This document shows positions 7,636 to 15,827 of a DNA stretch of 44,792 nt, one piece after another. Source of the DNA: an uncultured Lachnospiraceae bacterium. Its GTDB lineage: Bacteria; Bacillota; Clostridia; Lachnospirales; Lachnospiraceae. The first letter of the stretch is position 1, and the number at the start of each line of letters is the position of its first letter. The stretch lies in NCBI GenBank assembly GCA_934394565.1, contig CAKRQV010000019.1:1-44792 (forward strand). The letters run 5' to 3'. A program made the translations under genes and the position numbers. A model generated the notes under the pieces. The model saw only the letters and a program-made list of their open reading frames with translations. It was not told where the DNA came from and searched no databases.

Positions 7636-8652
7636 ATGGCGATCCCCGCAGCAAAAAAATTTACAAAAGAAGAAATAATGCATCTGATCGAAGATGAAAC
7701 GGCGAATGAAACACTGGCCCGGGAAGCGGATGCCGTGCGTCGTCAGGTATACGGCGATACGGTGTTTGTACGCGGCCTGATCGAATTTACAAATTACTGC
7801 CGGAATAATTGCTACTACTGTGGTATCCGAAAAGGTAATGCAGAGGCTGAGAGATATCGCCTGACTAGGGAAGACATCCTGCAGTGTGCAAAAGAAGGTT
7901 ACGAACTTGGGTATCGCACTTTTGTGCTGCAGGGCGGGGAAGATCCCCATTATTCGGATCTGGATCTGTGCCATATCGTAGAAGCAATCAAGACCATGCA
8001 TCCGGACTGTGCCGTGACCCTCTCTGTGGGAGAGCGTAAAAAAGAGAGTTATCAGATGTATTTTGAGGCCGGGGCAGACCGGTATCTGTTGCGGGAAGAG
8101 ACGGCAGATGCCTGTCATTACCGACAGCTGCATCCGGAGCCAATGGATGGTGAAGCGAGAAAGCGTTGTCTGTGGACACTGAAAGAGATCGGTTATCAGG
8201 TCGGTGCTGGCTTTATGGTCGGTTCTCCGTTTCAGACGACAGAGAATCTGATCGAGGATCTCATGTTTTTGAAAGAGCTGCAGCCGGATATGATCGGCAT
8301 CGGTCCTTTTCTGACCCATGCGCAGACACCGTTTGCGTCTTATAAAAATGGCAGCGCCACAAAAACGCTGCGTCTTGTGTCCATTCTGCGGCTGATGTTT
8401 CCCTATGTACTGCTTCCGGCGACAACGGCTCTCGGTACGCTGGATCCGCTTGGCCGCGAGAAAGGCTTAAAGGCAGGGGCAAATGTGCTGATGCCAAATC
8501 TGTCTCCGGTGACCGTGCGGAAAAAATACGAGCTGTATGATAATAAGATCTGTACCGGTGATGAATCCGCCCAGTGCCGGAACTGTCTGGAAAAGCGGGT
8601 GGAAAATGCCGGGTATCATATAGTGACAGACCGCGGCGATGTGTGCAGGTAA
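7636..8652 (+). CDS. hydE: [FeFe]-hydrogenase maturation radical SAM enzyme HydE
   Basis: A 338-residue radical-SAM protein with the 4Fe-4S ligands Cys55, Cys59 and Cys62 in CRNNCYYC, then the GGEDP segment that contacts SAM. The GVGSPF-like turn (here MVGSPFQTT), GIGPFLTH and the conserved ending (MPNLSPVTVRKKYELYDNK, then a Cys-containing tail) are typical of HydE and not of biotin synthase. HydE acts with HydG and HydF to build the H-cluster of [FeFe]-hydrogenase, which disposes of electrons as H2 in fermenters. HydF and HydG are not in this window, so they must lie elsewhere. It follows the aminotransferase gene, a pairing with no evident functional logic. Confidence 0.93.
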   Translation: MAIPAAKKFTKEEIMHLIEDETANETLAREADAVRRQVYGDTVFVRGLIEFTNYCRNNCYYCGIRKGNAEAERYRLTREDILQCAKEGYELGYRTFVLQGGEDPHYSDLDLCHIVEAIKTMHPDCAVTLSVGERKKESYQMYFEAGADRYLLREETADACHYRQLHPEPMDGEARKRCLWTLKEIGYQVGAGFMVGSPFQTTENLIEDLMFLKELQPDMIGIGPFLTHAQTPFASYKNGSATKTLRLVSILRLMFPYVLLPATTALGTLDPLGREKGLKAGANVLMPNLSPVTVRKKYELYDNKICTGDESAQCRNCLEKRVENAGYHIVTDRGDVCR

Positions 8653-8680
8653 AACAGACAATGTATATAGTATGATAAAA

Positions 8681-8725
8681 AAATGCTGTTTGAAATCGTG
8701 CAGAACGATTTTGAACAGCATTTTG
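8681..8725. terminator. Hairpin after hydE, probable terminator
   Basis: AAATGCTGTT (8681-8690) pairs with AACAGCATTT (around 8713-8722), continued inward by ATCGT/ACGAT. An A run precedes it and a short T run follows, so it could act in either direction. It starts 29 nt after the hydE stop. Confidence 0.6.
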
Positions 8726-8849
8726 CTGCCGCTTTAGCAGTAAAAAGTAAAAATAAAGGATATTTCGTTGTCGATATGCATAAAAATTCAATGATTATTC
8801 ATGAAAAACGATTGAATCGCTGAAAATACAAGGAAATAAGCATTTGAAC

Positions 8850-8878
8850 TTGTATAGTTAAAAATGAGAGTGTATAAT
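8850..8878 (+). promoter_or_regulatory. Promoter of the amino-acid binding protein gene
   Basis: -35 TTGTAT (8850-8855), 17-bp spacer, perfect -10 TATAAT (8873-8878). This places the transcript start downstream of an in-frame ATG at 8864 and rules that codon out as the translation start. An imperfect dyad, TTCAATGATT (8787-8796) with AACGATTGAA (8807-8816), lies just upstream and could be an operator. Confidence 0.65.
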
Positions 8879-8938
8879 GCGGGTAATCGAAGTCAAGTAA
8901 AGGAATCGAGAAAAGAAAGAATATATGAGGTGAACATT

Positions 8939-9853
8939 ATGAAAAAAGCAGTAGCAATGATGATGACAGCAGCTCTTGGTGTTTCCCTGCTGGCAGGATG
9001 TGGCAGCTCCAGCAGCGCTGCAAGTGCAACAAGCGAGACAGGTTCTGCAACAAGCGCAGCTTCCACAGCAAGTGAGACAAGCGCAGCCAGCGAAGCAGCT
9101 TCCACAGCAAGTGAGACAAGCACAGCCAGTGAAGCAACATCTTCCGCAGCAGCTGAGACAGCAGCATCTGGCGATTACAAGCTGGCCACAGCAGGAACCC
9201 TGACCATGGGGACAAACGCTACTTTCCCGCCGTATGAATATTATGATGGAGATACTGTTGTAGGTATCGATGCCGAGATCTGCCAGGCCATCGCTGACAA
9301 GCTAGGTCTGAAGCTGGAAATCCAGGATATGGACTTTTCTTCTCTGGTAGCCGCTGTACAGTCCGGTAAGATCGATATTTCTGCAGCCGGTATGACAGTA
9401 ACAGAAGACCGTCTGAAAAACGTAGATTTTACAGACAGCTATTCCACAGGTGTACAGGTTGTTATTGTTCCGGAAGATTCCGATATCCAGTCCGTAGATG
9501 ACATGAAGGGCAAACTGATCGGTGTACAGGATGCTACAACAGGTCATATTTACTGTTCTGATGATTTCGGTGATGAGAATGTTATCCCGTATAACAGTGG
9601 TGCCATGGCAGTACAGGCTCTGAAGGATGGCAAGGTAGACTGTGTCGTTATCGATCAGCAGCCGGCCAAGAGCTTTGTAGAAGCAAACGAAGGCTTAAAG
9701 ATCCTGGATACAGAGTATGTAACAGAGGATTACGCTATCGCCGTAGCCAAGGACAACACAGCACTGAAAGATGCTATCAATGCAGCACTGAAAGAGCTGA
9801 AAGATGATGGTACTGTACAGTCTATCCTTGACAAATACATCAAAGCTGAATAA
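8939..9853 (+). CDS. Amino-acid ABC transporter substrate-binding lipoprotein
   Basis: A 304-residue solute-binding protein of family 3. Residues 1-20 form a lipoprotein signal with lipobox LAGC, so Cys21 is expected to carry the lipid anchor. Residues 22-75 are a Ser/Ala/Thr/Glu-rich linker built from repeats such as TASETSAASEA, a tether holding the receptor away from the membrane. The mature domain starts near GTLTMGTNATFPPYEYY and includes GIDAEICQAIADKLG and the GAMAVQALKDGKVDCVVID segment typical of polar amino-acid receptors. ATG 8939 follows GAGGTGA and lies after the promoter. The gene ends in a strong terminator, so most transcripts stop here and the permease and ATPase genes have their own promoter. 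The substrate is not readable. Confidence 0.93.
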   Translation: MKKAVAMMMTAALGVSLLAGCGSSSSAASATSETGSATSAASTASETSAASEAASTASETSTASEATSSAAAETAASGDYKLATAGTLTMGTNATFPPYEYYDGDTVVGIDAEICQAIADKLGLKLEIQDMDFSSLVAAVQSGKIDISAAGMTVTEDRLKNVDFTDSYSTGVQVVIVPEDSDIQSVDDMKGKLIGVQDATTGHIYCSDDFGDENVIPYNSGAMAVQALKDGKVDCVVIDQQPAKSFVEANEGLKILDTEYVTEDYAIAVAKDNTALKDAINAALKELKDDGTVQSILDKYIKAE

Positions 9854-9894
9854 TTCGATATACAGACCGAACGGCCGTATATAAAAAAGCAGAC

Positions 9895-9932
9895 ATGAGC
9901 GGGACATATACGAAATGTTCCGCTCATTTTTT
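9895..9932 (+). terminator. Intrinsic terminator after the binding protein gene
   Basis: A 13-bp stem (9895-9907 with 9915-9927, one G-U type mismatch) and a 7-nt loop, followed by six T. It separates the binding-protein transcript from the permease/ATPase transcript. Confidence 0.9.
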
Positions 9933-10017
9933 AAAAAAGCGATGGAACGGATGCCGACTAAAGGCTACAGGAGGGCTGTGCAGACCGGCCATCTGAAAAA
10001 AAAAGACACAACAGCGT

Positions 10018-10061
10018 ATTTTCTGGTAAACAGAAACATAATTTTCTGGTATACTGAAAAT
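10018..10061 (+). promoter_or_regulatory. Promoter of permease/ATPase genes with overlapping dyad
   Basis: -35 TAAACA (10027-10032), 17-bp spacer, extended -10 TGG-TATACT (10050-10055). The -10 lies inside an inverted repeat, ATTTTC (10041-10046) and GAAAAT (10056-10061). The 11-mer ATTTTCTGGTA also occurs as a direct repeat at 10018-10028 and 10041-10051. A repressor covering this site would block initiation. The half-sites resemble a stretched CodY motif, but the spacing is wrong for a standard CodY box. Confidence 0.5.
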
Positions 10062-10096
10062 CAGATTGAAATGTAGAGAAAGGGGGACTGTAAACA

Positions 10097-10819
10097 ATGT
10101 TTGAACAACTGCAGATTGGCTTTTATCAGACCTTTATTCTGGATGACAACTACAACTATTTTATCCAGGGTATCGGTATTACCTTACTTACAACTGTACT
10201 GGCATTGTTGATCGGTCTGGTATTGGGTGTGATTCTGGCAATCATCCGTTCCGCCCATGACCAGCAGCAGGAAAATCACAAAAATCCTGTTTTAGGTTTC
10301 TTTAATGTACTGGCAAAGATTTATCTTACCGTGATCCGTGGTACACCGACGATGGTACAGCTTCTGATCATGTGGTTTGTCATCTGGGCAGCCGCGAGAA
10401 GTACTACCCAGAACATGGTGACCTGTGCGGTACTGACCTTTGGTATCAACTCCGGTGCCTATGTGGCAGAGATCATCCGTTCCGGTATCATGTCGATCGA
10501 TGCAGGGCAGATGGAAGCCGGACGTTCACTGGGATTAAGCTATGCAACCACAATGCGCAACGTCATTATTCCGCAGGCATTTAAAAATGTTCTGCCGGCA
10601 CTGGGCAATGAGCTGATCACCCTGTTAAAGGAGACTTCCATCGTTACCGTTATCGGTCTGAAGGATCTGACAAAGGGTGCTATGATCATTCAGGGTAAGA
10701 CATATCAGGCCATTGTGCCGTATCTGGCCATTGCCCTGATCTATCTGGCTATGGTTATGATCCTGACAGCCATTCTTGGCCGAGTAGAGAGGAGGATGAG
10801 ACAGAGTGATTACCGTTAA
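10097..10819 (+). CDS. Polar amino-acid ABC transporter permease
   Basis: A 240-residue HisM/GlnP-type integral membrane protein with about five hydrophobic spans. The family EAA loop, which docks the ATPase, is visible as EAGRSLGLSYATTMRNVIIPQAFKN-like sequence in the C-terminal third, and the TVIRGTPTMVQLL segment in the first half is also characteristic. It forms the membrane channel with the ATPase encoded immediately downstream and receives substrate from the lipoprotein encoded upstream. AAGGGGG precedes ATG 10097. The ATPase start overlaps its last 14 nt. Confidence 0.95.
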   Translation: MFEQLQIGFYQTFILDDNYNYFIQGIGITLLTTVLALLIGLVLGVILAIIRSAHDQQQENHKNPVLGFFNVLAKIYLTVIRGTPTMVQLLIMWFVIWAAARSTTQNMVTCAVLTFGINSGAYVAEIIRSGIMSIDAGQMEAGRSLGLSYATTMRNVIIPQAFKNVLPALGNELITLLKETSIVTVIGLKDLTKGAMIIQGKTYQAIVPYLAIALIYLAMVMILTAILGRVERRMRQSDYR

Positions 10820-11528
10820 GAATCTGACAAAATCTTTTGGTGACAACCATGTCCTCAAAAATATCAATGAGCATATCGCACCGGGAGAAAAGGTGGTTAT
10901 CATCGGTCCGTCCGGTTCCGGTAAATCGACGTTTCTGCGTTGTATGAATCTTCTGGAAGTGCCGACCTCCGGACAGATCATTTTTGATGGAAAGGACATC
11001 ACAGACCCGCATGCAAATATCAATGAGATTCGCGAGCATATGGGCATGGTATTCCAGCATTTTAACCTGTTTGCCAACCTGTCCGTTGAGCAGAATCTGA
11101 CACTGGCTCCGGTAAAGTTAAAACGGATGGGTAAAGATGAAGCCCATGCGGAGGCTATGGAGCTTTTGAAACGTGTCGGACTGCCGGACAAGGCAGATGC
11201 GTATCCGTCCCAGCTGTCCGGTGGACAGAAACAGCGTATCGCAATCGCCAGATCAATGATGATGAAGCCGAAGATGATGCTCTTTGATGAGCCGACGTCT
11301 GCACTGGATCCGGAGATGGTTGGTGAGGTTTTAAACATTATGAAGGATCTGGCACATGATGGTATGACCATGGCAGTGGTAACCCATGAGATGGGCTTTG
11401 CCCGTGAGGTGGCTACGAGAGTCCTGTTTATGGATGAGGGTATCATTATGGAACAGGGTACACCGCAGCAGATCTTCACTGCGCCGAAGGAAGAACGCAC
11501 AAAGAGCTTTCTGGCCAGTGTATTATAA
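10806..11528 (+). CDS. Polar amino-acid ABC transporter ATP-binding protein
   Basis: A 240-residue GlnQ/HisP-type ATPase. Walker A GPSGSGKST is at residues 34-42, the Q-loop Gln at 84, signature LSGGQ at 137-141, Walker B MMLFDE at about 157-162, and the switch His lies in VTHEMGFA. It drives import through the permease. The start is GTG at 10806, inside the permease gene (14-nt overlap), preceded by GGAGG at 10790-10796. This overlap implies translational coupling and fixed stoichiometry. No clear terminator follows; the next gene begins 135 nt on. Confidence 0.95.
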   Translation: MITVKNLTKSFGDNHVLKNINEHIAPGEKVVIIGPSGSGKSTFLRCMNLLEVPTSGQIIFDGKDITDPHANINEIREHMGMVFQHFNLFANLSVEQNLTLAPVKLKRMGKDEAHAEAMELLKRVGLPDKADAYPSQLSGGQKQRIAIARSMMMKPKMMLFDEPTSALDPEMVGEVLNIMKDLAHDGMTMAVVTHEMGFAREVATRVLFMDEGIIMEQGTPQQIFTAPKEERTKSFLASVL

Positions 11529-11663
11529 AGTATAACGTGATATATGGCGGCAGGCAGAGGCGGGAGTTTTTGCCTGTTGCTTTTTACATGGGACAGGGAA
11601 AAGAGTTCCAGAAGATCAGCTCGGATACAGAACTGATACTTGTATATATGGGGGATTTTACGA

Positions 11664-12311
11664 ATGAAACGGATTTTATGTTTTGGAGATTCCAATACCT
11701 ATGGACACAACCCGGCGACAGAGGGGCGTTTTGATGAGACTGTGCGCTGGACAAAGCAGCTTTCCAGGATTCTGGGAGAGAAGTATCTGGTAGTTGAGGA
11801 GGGCTTAAACAGTCGTACAGCCGCCATCACACCGGAGGATGAGCCGTATCTGAACGGTCTGACCTACCTGGCACCCTGTGTGCGCAGCCATCAGCCGCTG
11901 GATCTGGTGATTTTGATGCTGGGGACTAATGATATGAAGACCTGCTTTTCTATGACACCAGAGAGGATTGCTGAAGAAATCCGCAGTCTGATCCGCTGTG
12001 TCCGTGAGGCCAATGAAACAGCCAGGAATGGGAAAAAAGATTGTCAGATTCTGGTTGTGTCACCGTTTTATATCCGGGAGACGATCGCAGATCATCCGTA
12101 CCGGGAATATTATGGCGATACCTGGGGTGTGGAGCTTTCTCATAAGGTAGCACCGTATTATGAAAAGGTGGCCAGGGAAGAAGACTGCGCTTTTTTCAAT
12201 GCTGCAGAGTATATCACAGTCAGCCCCATCGATGGGTTACATCTGGATGAAGAGGGACACCGCCGGTTTGCAGAATTGATGTCCGGGGAGGTACACAGAC
12301 TTCTGGGCTGA
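11664..12311 (+). CDS. SGNH/GDSL-family hydrolase (esterase-like)
   Basis: A 215-residue cytosolic SGNH hydrolase without a signal peptide. The nucleophile Ser10 lies in GDSNTYG (block I), GTND is at residues 87-90 (block III), and Asp190 and His193 in DGLHLDEEGH complete the triad (block V). The GDSNTYGHNP start is typical of the arylesterase/acetylxylan-esterase-like subgroup. The natural ester is unknown; carbohydrate acetyl groups are plausible in a gut fermenter. ATG 11664 was chosen because GGGGGA lies about 9 nt upstream, while the in-frame ATG eight codons earlier has no ribosome site. Confidence 0.88.
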   Translation: MKRILCFGDSNTYGHNPATEGRFDETVRWTKQLSRILGEKYLVVEEGLNSRTAAITPEDEPYLNGLTYLAPCVRSHQPLDLVILMLGTNDMKTCFSMTPERIAEEIRSLIRCVREANETARNGKKDCQILVVSPFYIRETIADHPYREYYGDTWGVELSHKVAPYYEKVAREEDCAFFNAAEYITVSPIDGLHLDEEGHRRFAELMSGEVHRLLG

Positions 12312-12405
12312 CAGCTGTTGTAAAAGGTCAGAAAAGTGCAAACAAAGCTGCAAAAGGCCGGGGATAACAGGTATCGGCGTTTTGCAAAATATAAGACTGC
12401 ATACA

Positions 12406-12441
12406 TTGCCGGATATTTCGAAAATGCGGGATATCCGGCAA
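12406..12441. repeat. Intergenic hairpin
   Basis: An 11-bp perfect stem (12406-12416 with 12431-12441) with a 14-nt loop, about 95 nt after the SGNH hydrolase stop. It is followed by A and not T on the plus strand, so it is not a standard intrinsic terminator. It may stabilise an mRNA end. Confidence 0.5.
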
Positions 12442-12479
12442 AAAAATGCCCGAAAATCATGGAAAATTGTATTTAGCTC

Positions 12480-12508
12480 TGTTCAATTGCAGATTCTTTT
12501 TATATAAT
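12480..12508 (+). promoter_or_regulatory. Promoter of the NSS symporter gene
   Basis: A perfect -10 TATAAT (12503-12508) with a weak -35 TGTTCA (12480-12485) at 17-bp spacing, 32 nt before the start codon. Confidence 0.5.
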
Positions 12509-12540
12509 AGGTGGATATTCGAAAAAGGAGATGAAGAATT

Positions 12541-13929
12541 ATGGACAAAAAAAGAGGAAGCTTTACCGGTTCCCTCGGTTTCGTACTGGCTGCAGCGGGA
12601 AGTGCAGTTGGACTCGGTAATATCTGGCGCTTTCCTTATCTGGCCGCAAAAGACGGTGGCGGTATCTTTTTGTTGGTGTATCTGATCCTTGCGCTGACCT
12701 TTGGTTTTACTCTGCTGACGACAGAGGTATCCATCGGCCGTAAGACAAAGCAGAGTCCGCTGACTGCCTATAAAAAGCTACAGCCCAAATGGGGATTCTT
12801 AGGTCTGATCGCCTGCATTGTGCCGATCATCATCATGCCATATTATTGTGCGATCGGAGGATGGGTACTTCATTATTTTACAGCATTTATGACCGGTAAA
12901 GGCGGCGCAGCTGCCCAGGATGGTTATTTCAGCGGTTTTATTACACAGACGACAGCACCGCTGATCTTTATGTTTGTCTTTATGGCAGCAGCGTTTATCA
13001 TTGTATATCTTGGTGTGGATAACGGTATCGAGAAGTGCTCCAGGATTCTGATGCCGATTCTTCTGGTGCTGATCATCGGTATCGCTGTGTTTAGCCTGAC
13101 CATTAACCATACGGATGAAAACGGCGTCACAAGGACAGCGCTTGAAGGCTTTAAGATCTATGTTATCCCGAATTTCAATGGCATGACGATAAAAAAGCTG
13201 CTTTCTGTCATCGTAGATGCCATGGGCCAGCTGTTTTATTCCCTGAGCGTAGCCATGGGTATCATGATCGCCTACGGTTCCTATATGAAAGATGACGTCA
13301 ACATGAATAAGTCGATCAACCAGATTGAGATCTTCGATACCGCTGTAGCCTTTCTGGCCGGTATGATGATCGTACCCGCTGTATACGCTTTCATGGGCAC
13401 CGAAGGCATGTCTGCCGGTCCGAGCCTGATGTTCGTAACTCTGCCCAAGGTCTTCAGTGCCATGGGCGGCGTTGGTATTTTGGTCGGCGTCGTGTTCTTT
13501 CTGATGGTACTGTTTGCGGCCATAACCTCTGCCGTATCCATCATGGAAGCCATCGTATCCAGCTTCATGGATCATTTTCACATCACCCGCCGGACTGCCT
13601 GCATCACCAGCGGCGTGATCTCACTGGCCATCGGAATCCTCGTCTGCCTCGGCTATAATGCCCTGTACTTCGAGTTCCCTCTGCCAAATGGTTCCACAGC
13701 CCAGATCCTGGACATCCTGGACTACTTGAGCAACAATATTCTTATGCCTATTGTATCCATCCTGACCTGCATCCTTATCGGCTGGGTACTTGGTCCTCAG
13801 ACCATTATCGGCGAAGTAGAAAAAACCGGCTGCAAAATGGGACGTAAAACCCTTTTCATCGTCATGATCCGCTTCATAGCACCTCTGATGCTCTTTGTAT
13901 TATTTTTACAAAGCATAGGCATCCTGTAA
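12541..13929 (+). CDS. Neurotransmitter:sodium symporter (NSS) family transporter
   Basis: A 462-residue membrane protein of the SNF/LeuT family, which imports amino acids or related solutes with Na+. The TM1 signature GSAVGLGNIWRFPYL at about residues 18-32 carries the unwound Na+ and substrate site. ATG 12541 follows AAAAAGGAGATG. The family usually has 11-12 spans and the length fits. Bacterial members have been linked to tryptophan, leucine, tyrosine and others; the substrate here is unknown. It is monocistronic, with its own promoter and a terminator 25 nt after the stop. Confidence 0.94.
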   Translation: MDKKRGSFTGSLGFVLAAAGSAVGLGNIWRFPYLAAKDGGGIFLLVYLILALTFGFTLLTTEVSIGRKTKQSPLTAYKKLQPKWGFLGLIACIVPIIIMPYYCAIGGWVLHYFTAFMTGKGGAAAQDGYFSGFITQTTAPLIFMFVFMAAAFIIVYLGVDNGIEKCSRILMPILLVLIIGIAVFSLTINHTDENGVTRTALEGFKIYVIPNFNGMTIKKLLSVIVDAMGQLFYSLSVAMGIMIAYGSYMKDDVNMNKSINQIEIFDTAVAFLAGMMIVPAVYAFMGTEGMSAGPSLMFVTLPKVFSAMGGVGILVGVVFFLMVLFAAITSAVSIMEAIVSSFMDHFHITRRTACITSGVISLAIGILVCLGYNALYFEFPLPNGSTAQILDILDYLSNNILMPIVSILTCILIGWVLGPQTIIGEVEKTGCKMGRKTLFIVMIRFIAPLMLFVLFLQSIGIL

Positions 13930-13953
13930 AAACAGAACAATCAAAAGCTGCAG

Positions 13954-13993
13954 AGCGGTAGAGACAGAATTTCATCTGTCCCTGCCGCTTTCA
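13954..13993 (+). terminator. Intrinsic terminator after the NSS gene
   Basis: A 15-bp stem (13954-13968 with 13975-13989, two G-U pairs) and a 6-nt loop, followed by a short T run. Confidence 0.75.
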
Positions 13994-14073
13994 ACTGTTC
14001 CGTCCCTCAAAATCAGCGGGCAAAGCGATGCCCCGTTAATCTTATATTTTCACTTTTTCCCAACACTTTCATA

Positions 14074-14082
14074 TGGTACAAT
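14074..14082 (+). promoter_or_regulatory. Extended -10 promoter of the ZIP transporter gene
   Basis: TGG-TACAAT with no good -35 at 17 bp, 54 nt before the start codon. The same TGG-TACAAT occurs before the gene at 30710. Confidence 0.4.
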
Positions 14083-14135
14083 AACGACAGTTTTCTAAAG
14101 GTCATTCATTATGTATATCCCAAAAGAGAGGACAT

Positions 14136-14921
14136 ATGCCCATGCAAACTATTTTTATCGGCATTCTGATTCCCTTTGTCGGCACCACCATTGGCGCTGC
14201 CATGGTATTCTTTATGAAACATGAAATGAGTACCCGCCTGACCCGCATTCTTCTGGGTTTTGCCTCCGGTGTCATGCTCGCAGCTTCCGTCTGGTCCTTG
14301 CTGTTGCCTTCCATTGAACAGGCTGAAGCTTCCGGACATATTCCGTGGCTGCCTGCGGCTGTTGGCTTTCTTGCAGGTATCGGTTTTTTACTGCTGCTGG
14401 ATACGATCATCCCGCATCTGCACAGAGATACGGAGGCTGCAGAAGGCCTGCCGGCCAGATTACGAAAAGACACCATGCTCTTTTTGGCCATTGTTTTACA
14501 CAATATTCCCGAAGGAATGGCCGTTGGCGTTGTTTTTGCCGGTATCCTGTCCGGAAACGAAGGCATTTCCCTGGCCTCCGCTGTAGCTCTGGCCATTGGC
14601 ATTGCTATTCAGAATTTCCCGGAAGGGGCGATCGTTTCAATGCCACTTCGAACTCAGGGGCACAGCCGGATGTCCGCTTTCTGGTACGGTACGGCTTCCG
14701 GTGCCGTAGAACCGGCGGCCGCTGTGATCACCATCTTACTGACGGAGCTTTTGGTGCCAATCCTGCCATATCTTCTGGCTTTTGCTGCAGGAGCCATGAT
14801 CTATGTCGTTGTAGAGGAATTGATTCCTGAACTGCAGAGTCATGGCCATTCCAATATCGGTATCATTGGTCTGGCGTTTGGGTTTGTCCTGATGATGATT
14901 CTGGATGTGGCGTTAGGATAG
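14136..14921 (+). CDS. ZIP-family divalent metal transporter
   Basis: A 261-residue membrane protein of the ZIP family (GufA/ZupT-like), which moves Zn2+, Fe2+ or Mn2+ into the cytosol. The metal-binding motifs HNIPEG (122-127, TM4) and QNFPEG (159-164, TM5) are intact. In the second, the usual His is replaced by Gln-Asn, as in many bacterial members. The short His-containing loop (IPHLHRDTE) between TM3 and TM4 fits the family. Two ATGs (14136 and 14142) fit GAGAGGA; the second has the better spacing, but the difference is two residues. Confidence 0.93.
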   Translation: MPMQTIFIGILIPFVGTTIGAAMVFFMKHEMSTRLTRILLGFASGVMLAASVWSLLLPSIEQAEASGHIPWLPAAVGFLAGIGFLLLLDTIIPHLHRDTEAAEGLPARLRKDTMLFLAIVLHNIPEGMAVGVVFAGILSGNEGISLASAVALAIGIAIQNFPEGAIVSMPLRTQGHSRMSAFWYGTASGAVEPAAAVITILLTELLVPILPYLLAFAAGAMIYVVVEELIPELQSHGHSNIGIIGLAFGFVLMMILDVALG

Positions 14922-15008
14922 ATGGATAAAGTTTCTGCGGATACATGAGAATATAGTTGTAAAGTATAGTATATGAGCTGACAGATATGTTATATGTAAG
15001 GAGTTACT

Positions 15009-15701
15009 ATGGAGATAAAACCAATCGCCCATATGCACAGTGATTTTCCAAGCAAATTTGGGATTCCCAGACAGAGCGGTCTGGTTGAAGCCCTAAAAGG
15101 AAGAATCGTATTTGAAAAAGAATATGCTGTGCCCGAGGCTTTTCGTGGGCTTGACGGCTATTCCCATATCTGGATCGTCTGGGAATTTTCCGAAGCCGTG
15201 CGTAAAGACTGGTCACCTACGGTACGCCCTCCCCGGCTGGGGGGTAACACGCGGCTGGGTGTCTTTGCGACCCGTTCACCGTTTCGCCCCAACCCTCTGG
15301 GCCTGTCCTGCGTAAAGCTCGATGGCATAGAATACAGCAAAACCGAAGGTCCGGTGCTTCTCGTGTCCGGTGCGGATTTGATGGATCAGACCCCGATTTA
15401 TGATATCAAGCCCTATCTGCCTCTGGCTGACTGTCATCCCGAAGCTGCCTCGGGCTTTGCTGCATATACAGCCGGTCACCGTCTGACTGTAGAATTGCCG
15501 GAAATCTGCGCCGATTTTTTTACACCGGAGCAGCAAAAAGCCCTCGCAGGAGTACTGGCTGAAGATCCCCGTCCTTCGTACCAGCATGATCCGGACAGAG
15601 TCTATGCCATGCCTTTTGCCGGATATGACGTCTGCTTTACCGTTGCCGGGGATCAGTTGACGGTGTGCGAAGTAAGAAAAATCCGGACGGATAAAAGGTA
15701 A
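15009..15701 (+). CDS. trmO: tRNA (t6A37) N6-methyltransferase TrmO
   Basis: A 230-residue protein of the TsaA/YaeB (UPF0066) family, which adds a methyl group to N6-threonylcarbamoyl-adenosine at position 37 of ANN-decoding tRNAs. Signatures are LDGYSHIWIVWEF, RPPRLGGNTRLGVFATRSPFRPNPLGLS in the central beta-barrel, and the GADLMDQTPIYDIKPYLP segment. The C-terminal domain (YAMPFAGYDVCF) is shorter than in E. coli but complete. ATG 15009 follows AAGGAG. It is 87 nt after the ZIP gene, without a visible terminator between them. Confidence 0.93.
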   Translation: MEIKPIAHMHSDFPSKFGIPRQSGLVEALKGRIVFEKEYAVPEAFRGLDGYSHIWIVWEFSEAVRKDWSPTVRPPRLGGNTRLGVFATRSPFRPNPLGLSCVKLDGIEYSKTEGPVLLVSGADLMDQTPIYDIKPYLPLADCHPEAASGFAAYTAGHRLTVELPEICADFFTPEQQKALAGVLAEDPRPSYQHDPDRVYAMPFAGYDVCFTVAGDQLTVCEVRKIRTDKR

Positions 15702-15773
15702 AAGAGCCTGGGAAAAAGAAAAACAGACCGTGTGCAGGAAAAAAGCTATTTTGGAGGCTGCCTATATTTACCG

Positions 15774-15802
15774 TAGGCACAGCACGCTATTTCTGGTATA
15801 AT
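15774..15802 (+). promoter_or_regulatory. Extended -10 promoter of the exonuclease gene
   Basis: -35 TAGGCA (15774-15779), 17-bp spacer, TGG-TATAAT (perfect -10, 15797-15802), 25 nt before ATG 15828. Confidence 0.65.
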
Positions 15803-15827
15803 ACTGCACGAAAGAGGTTAGTAAACG

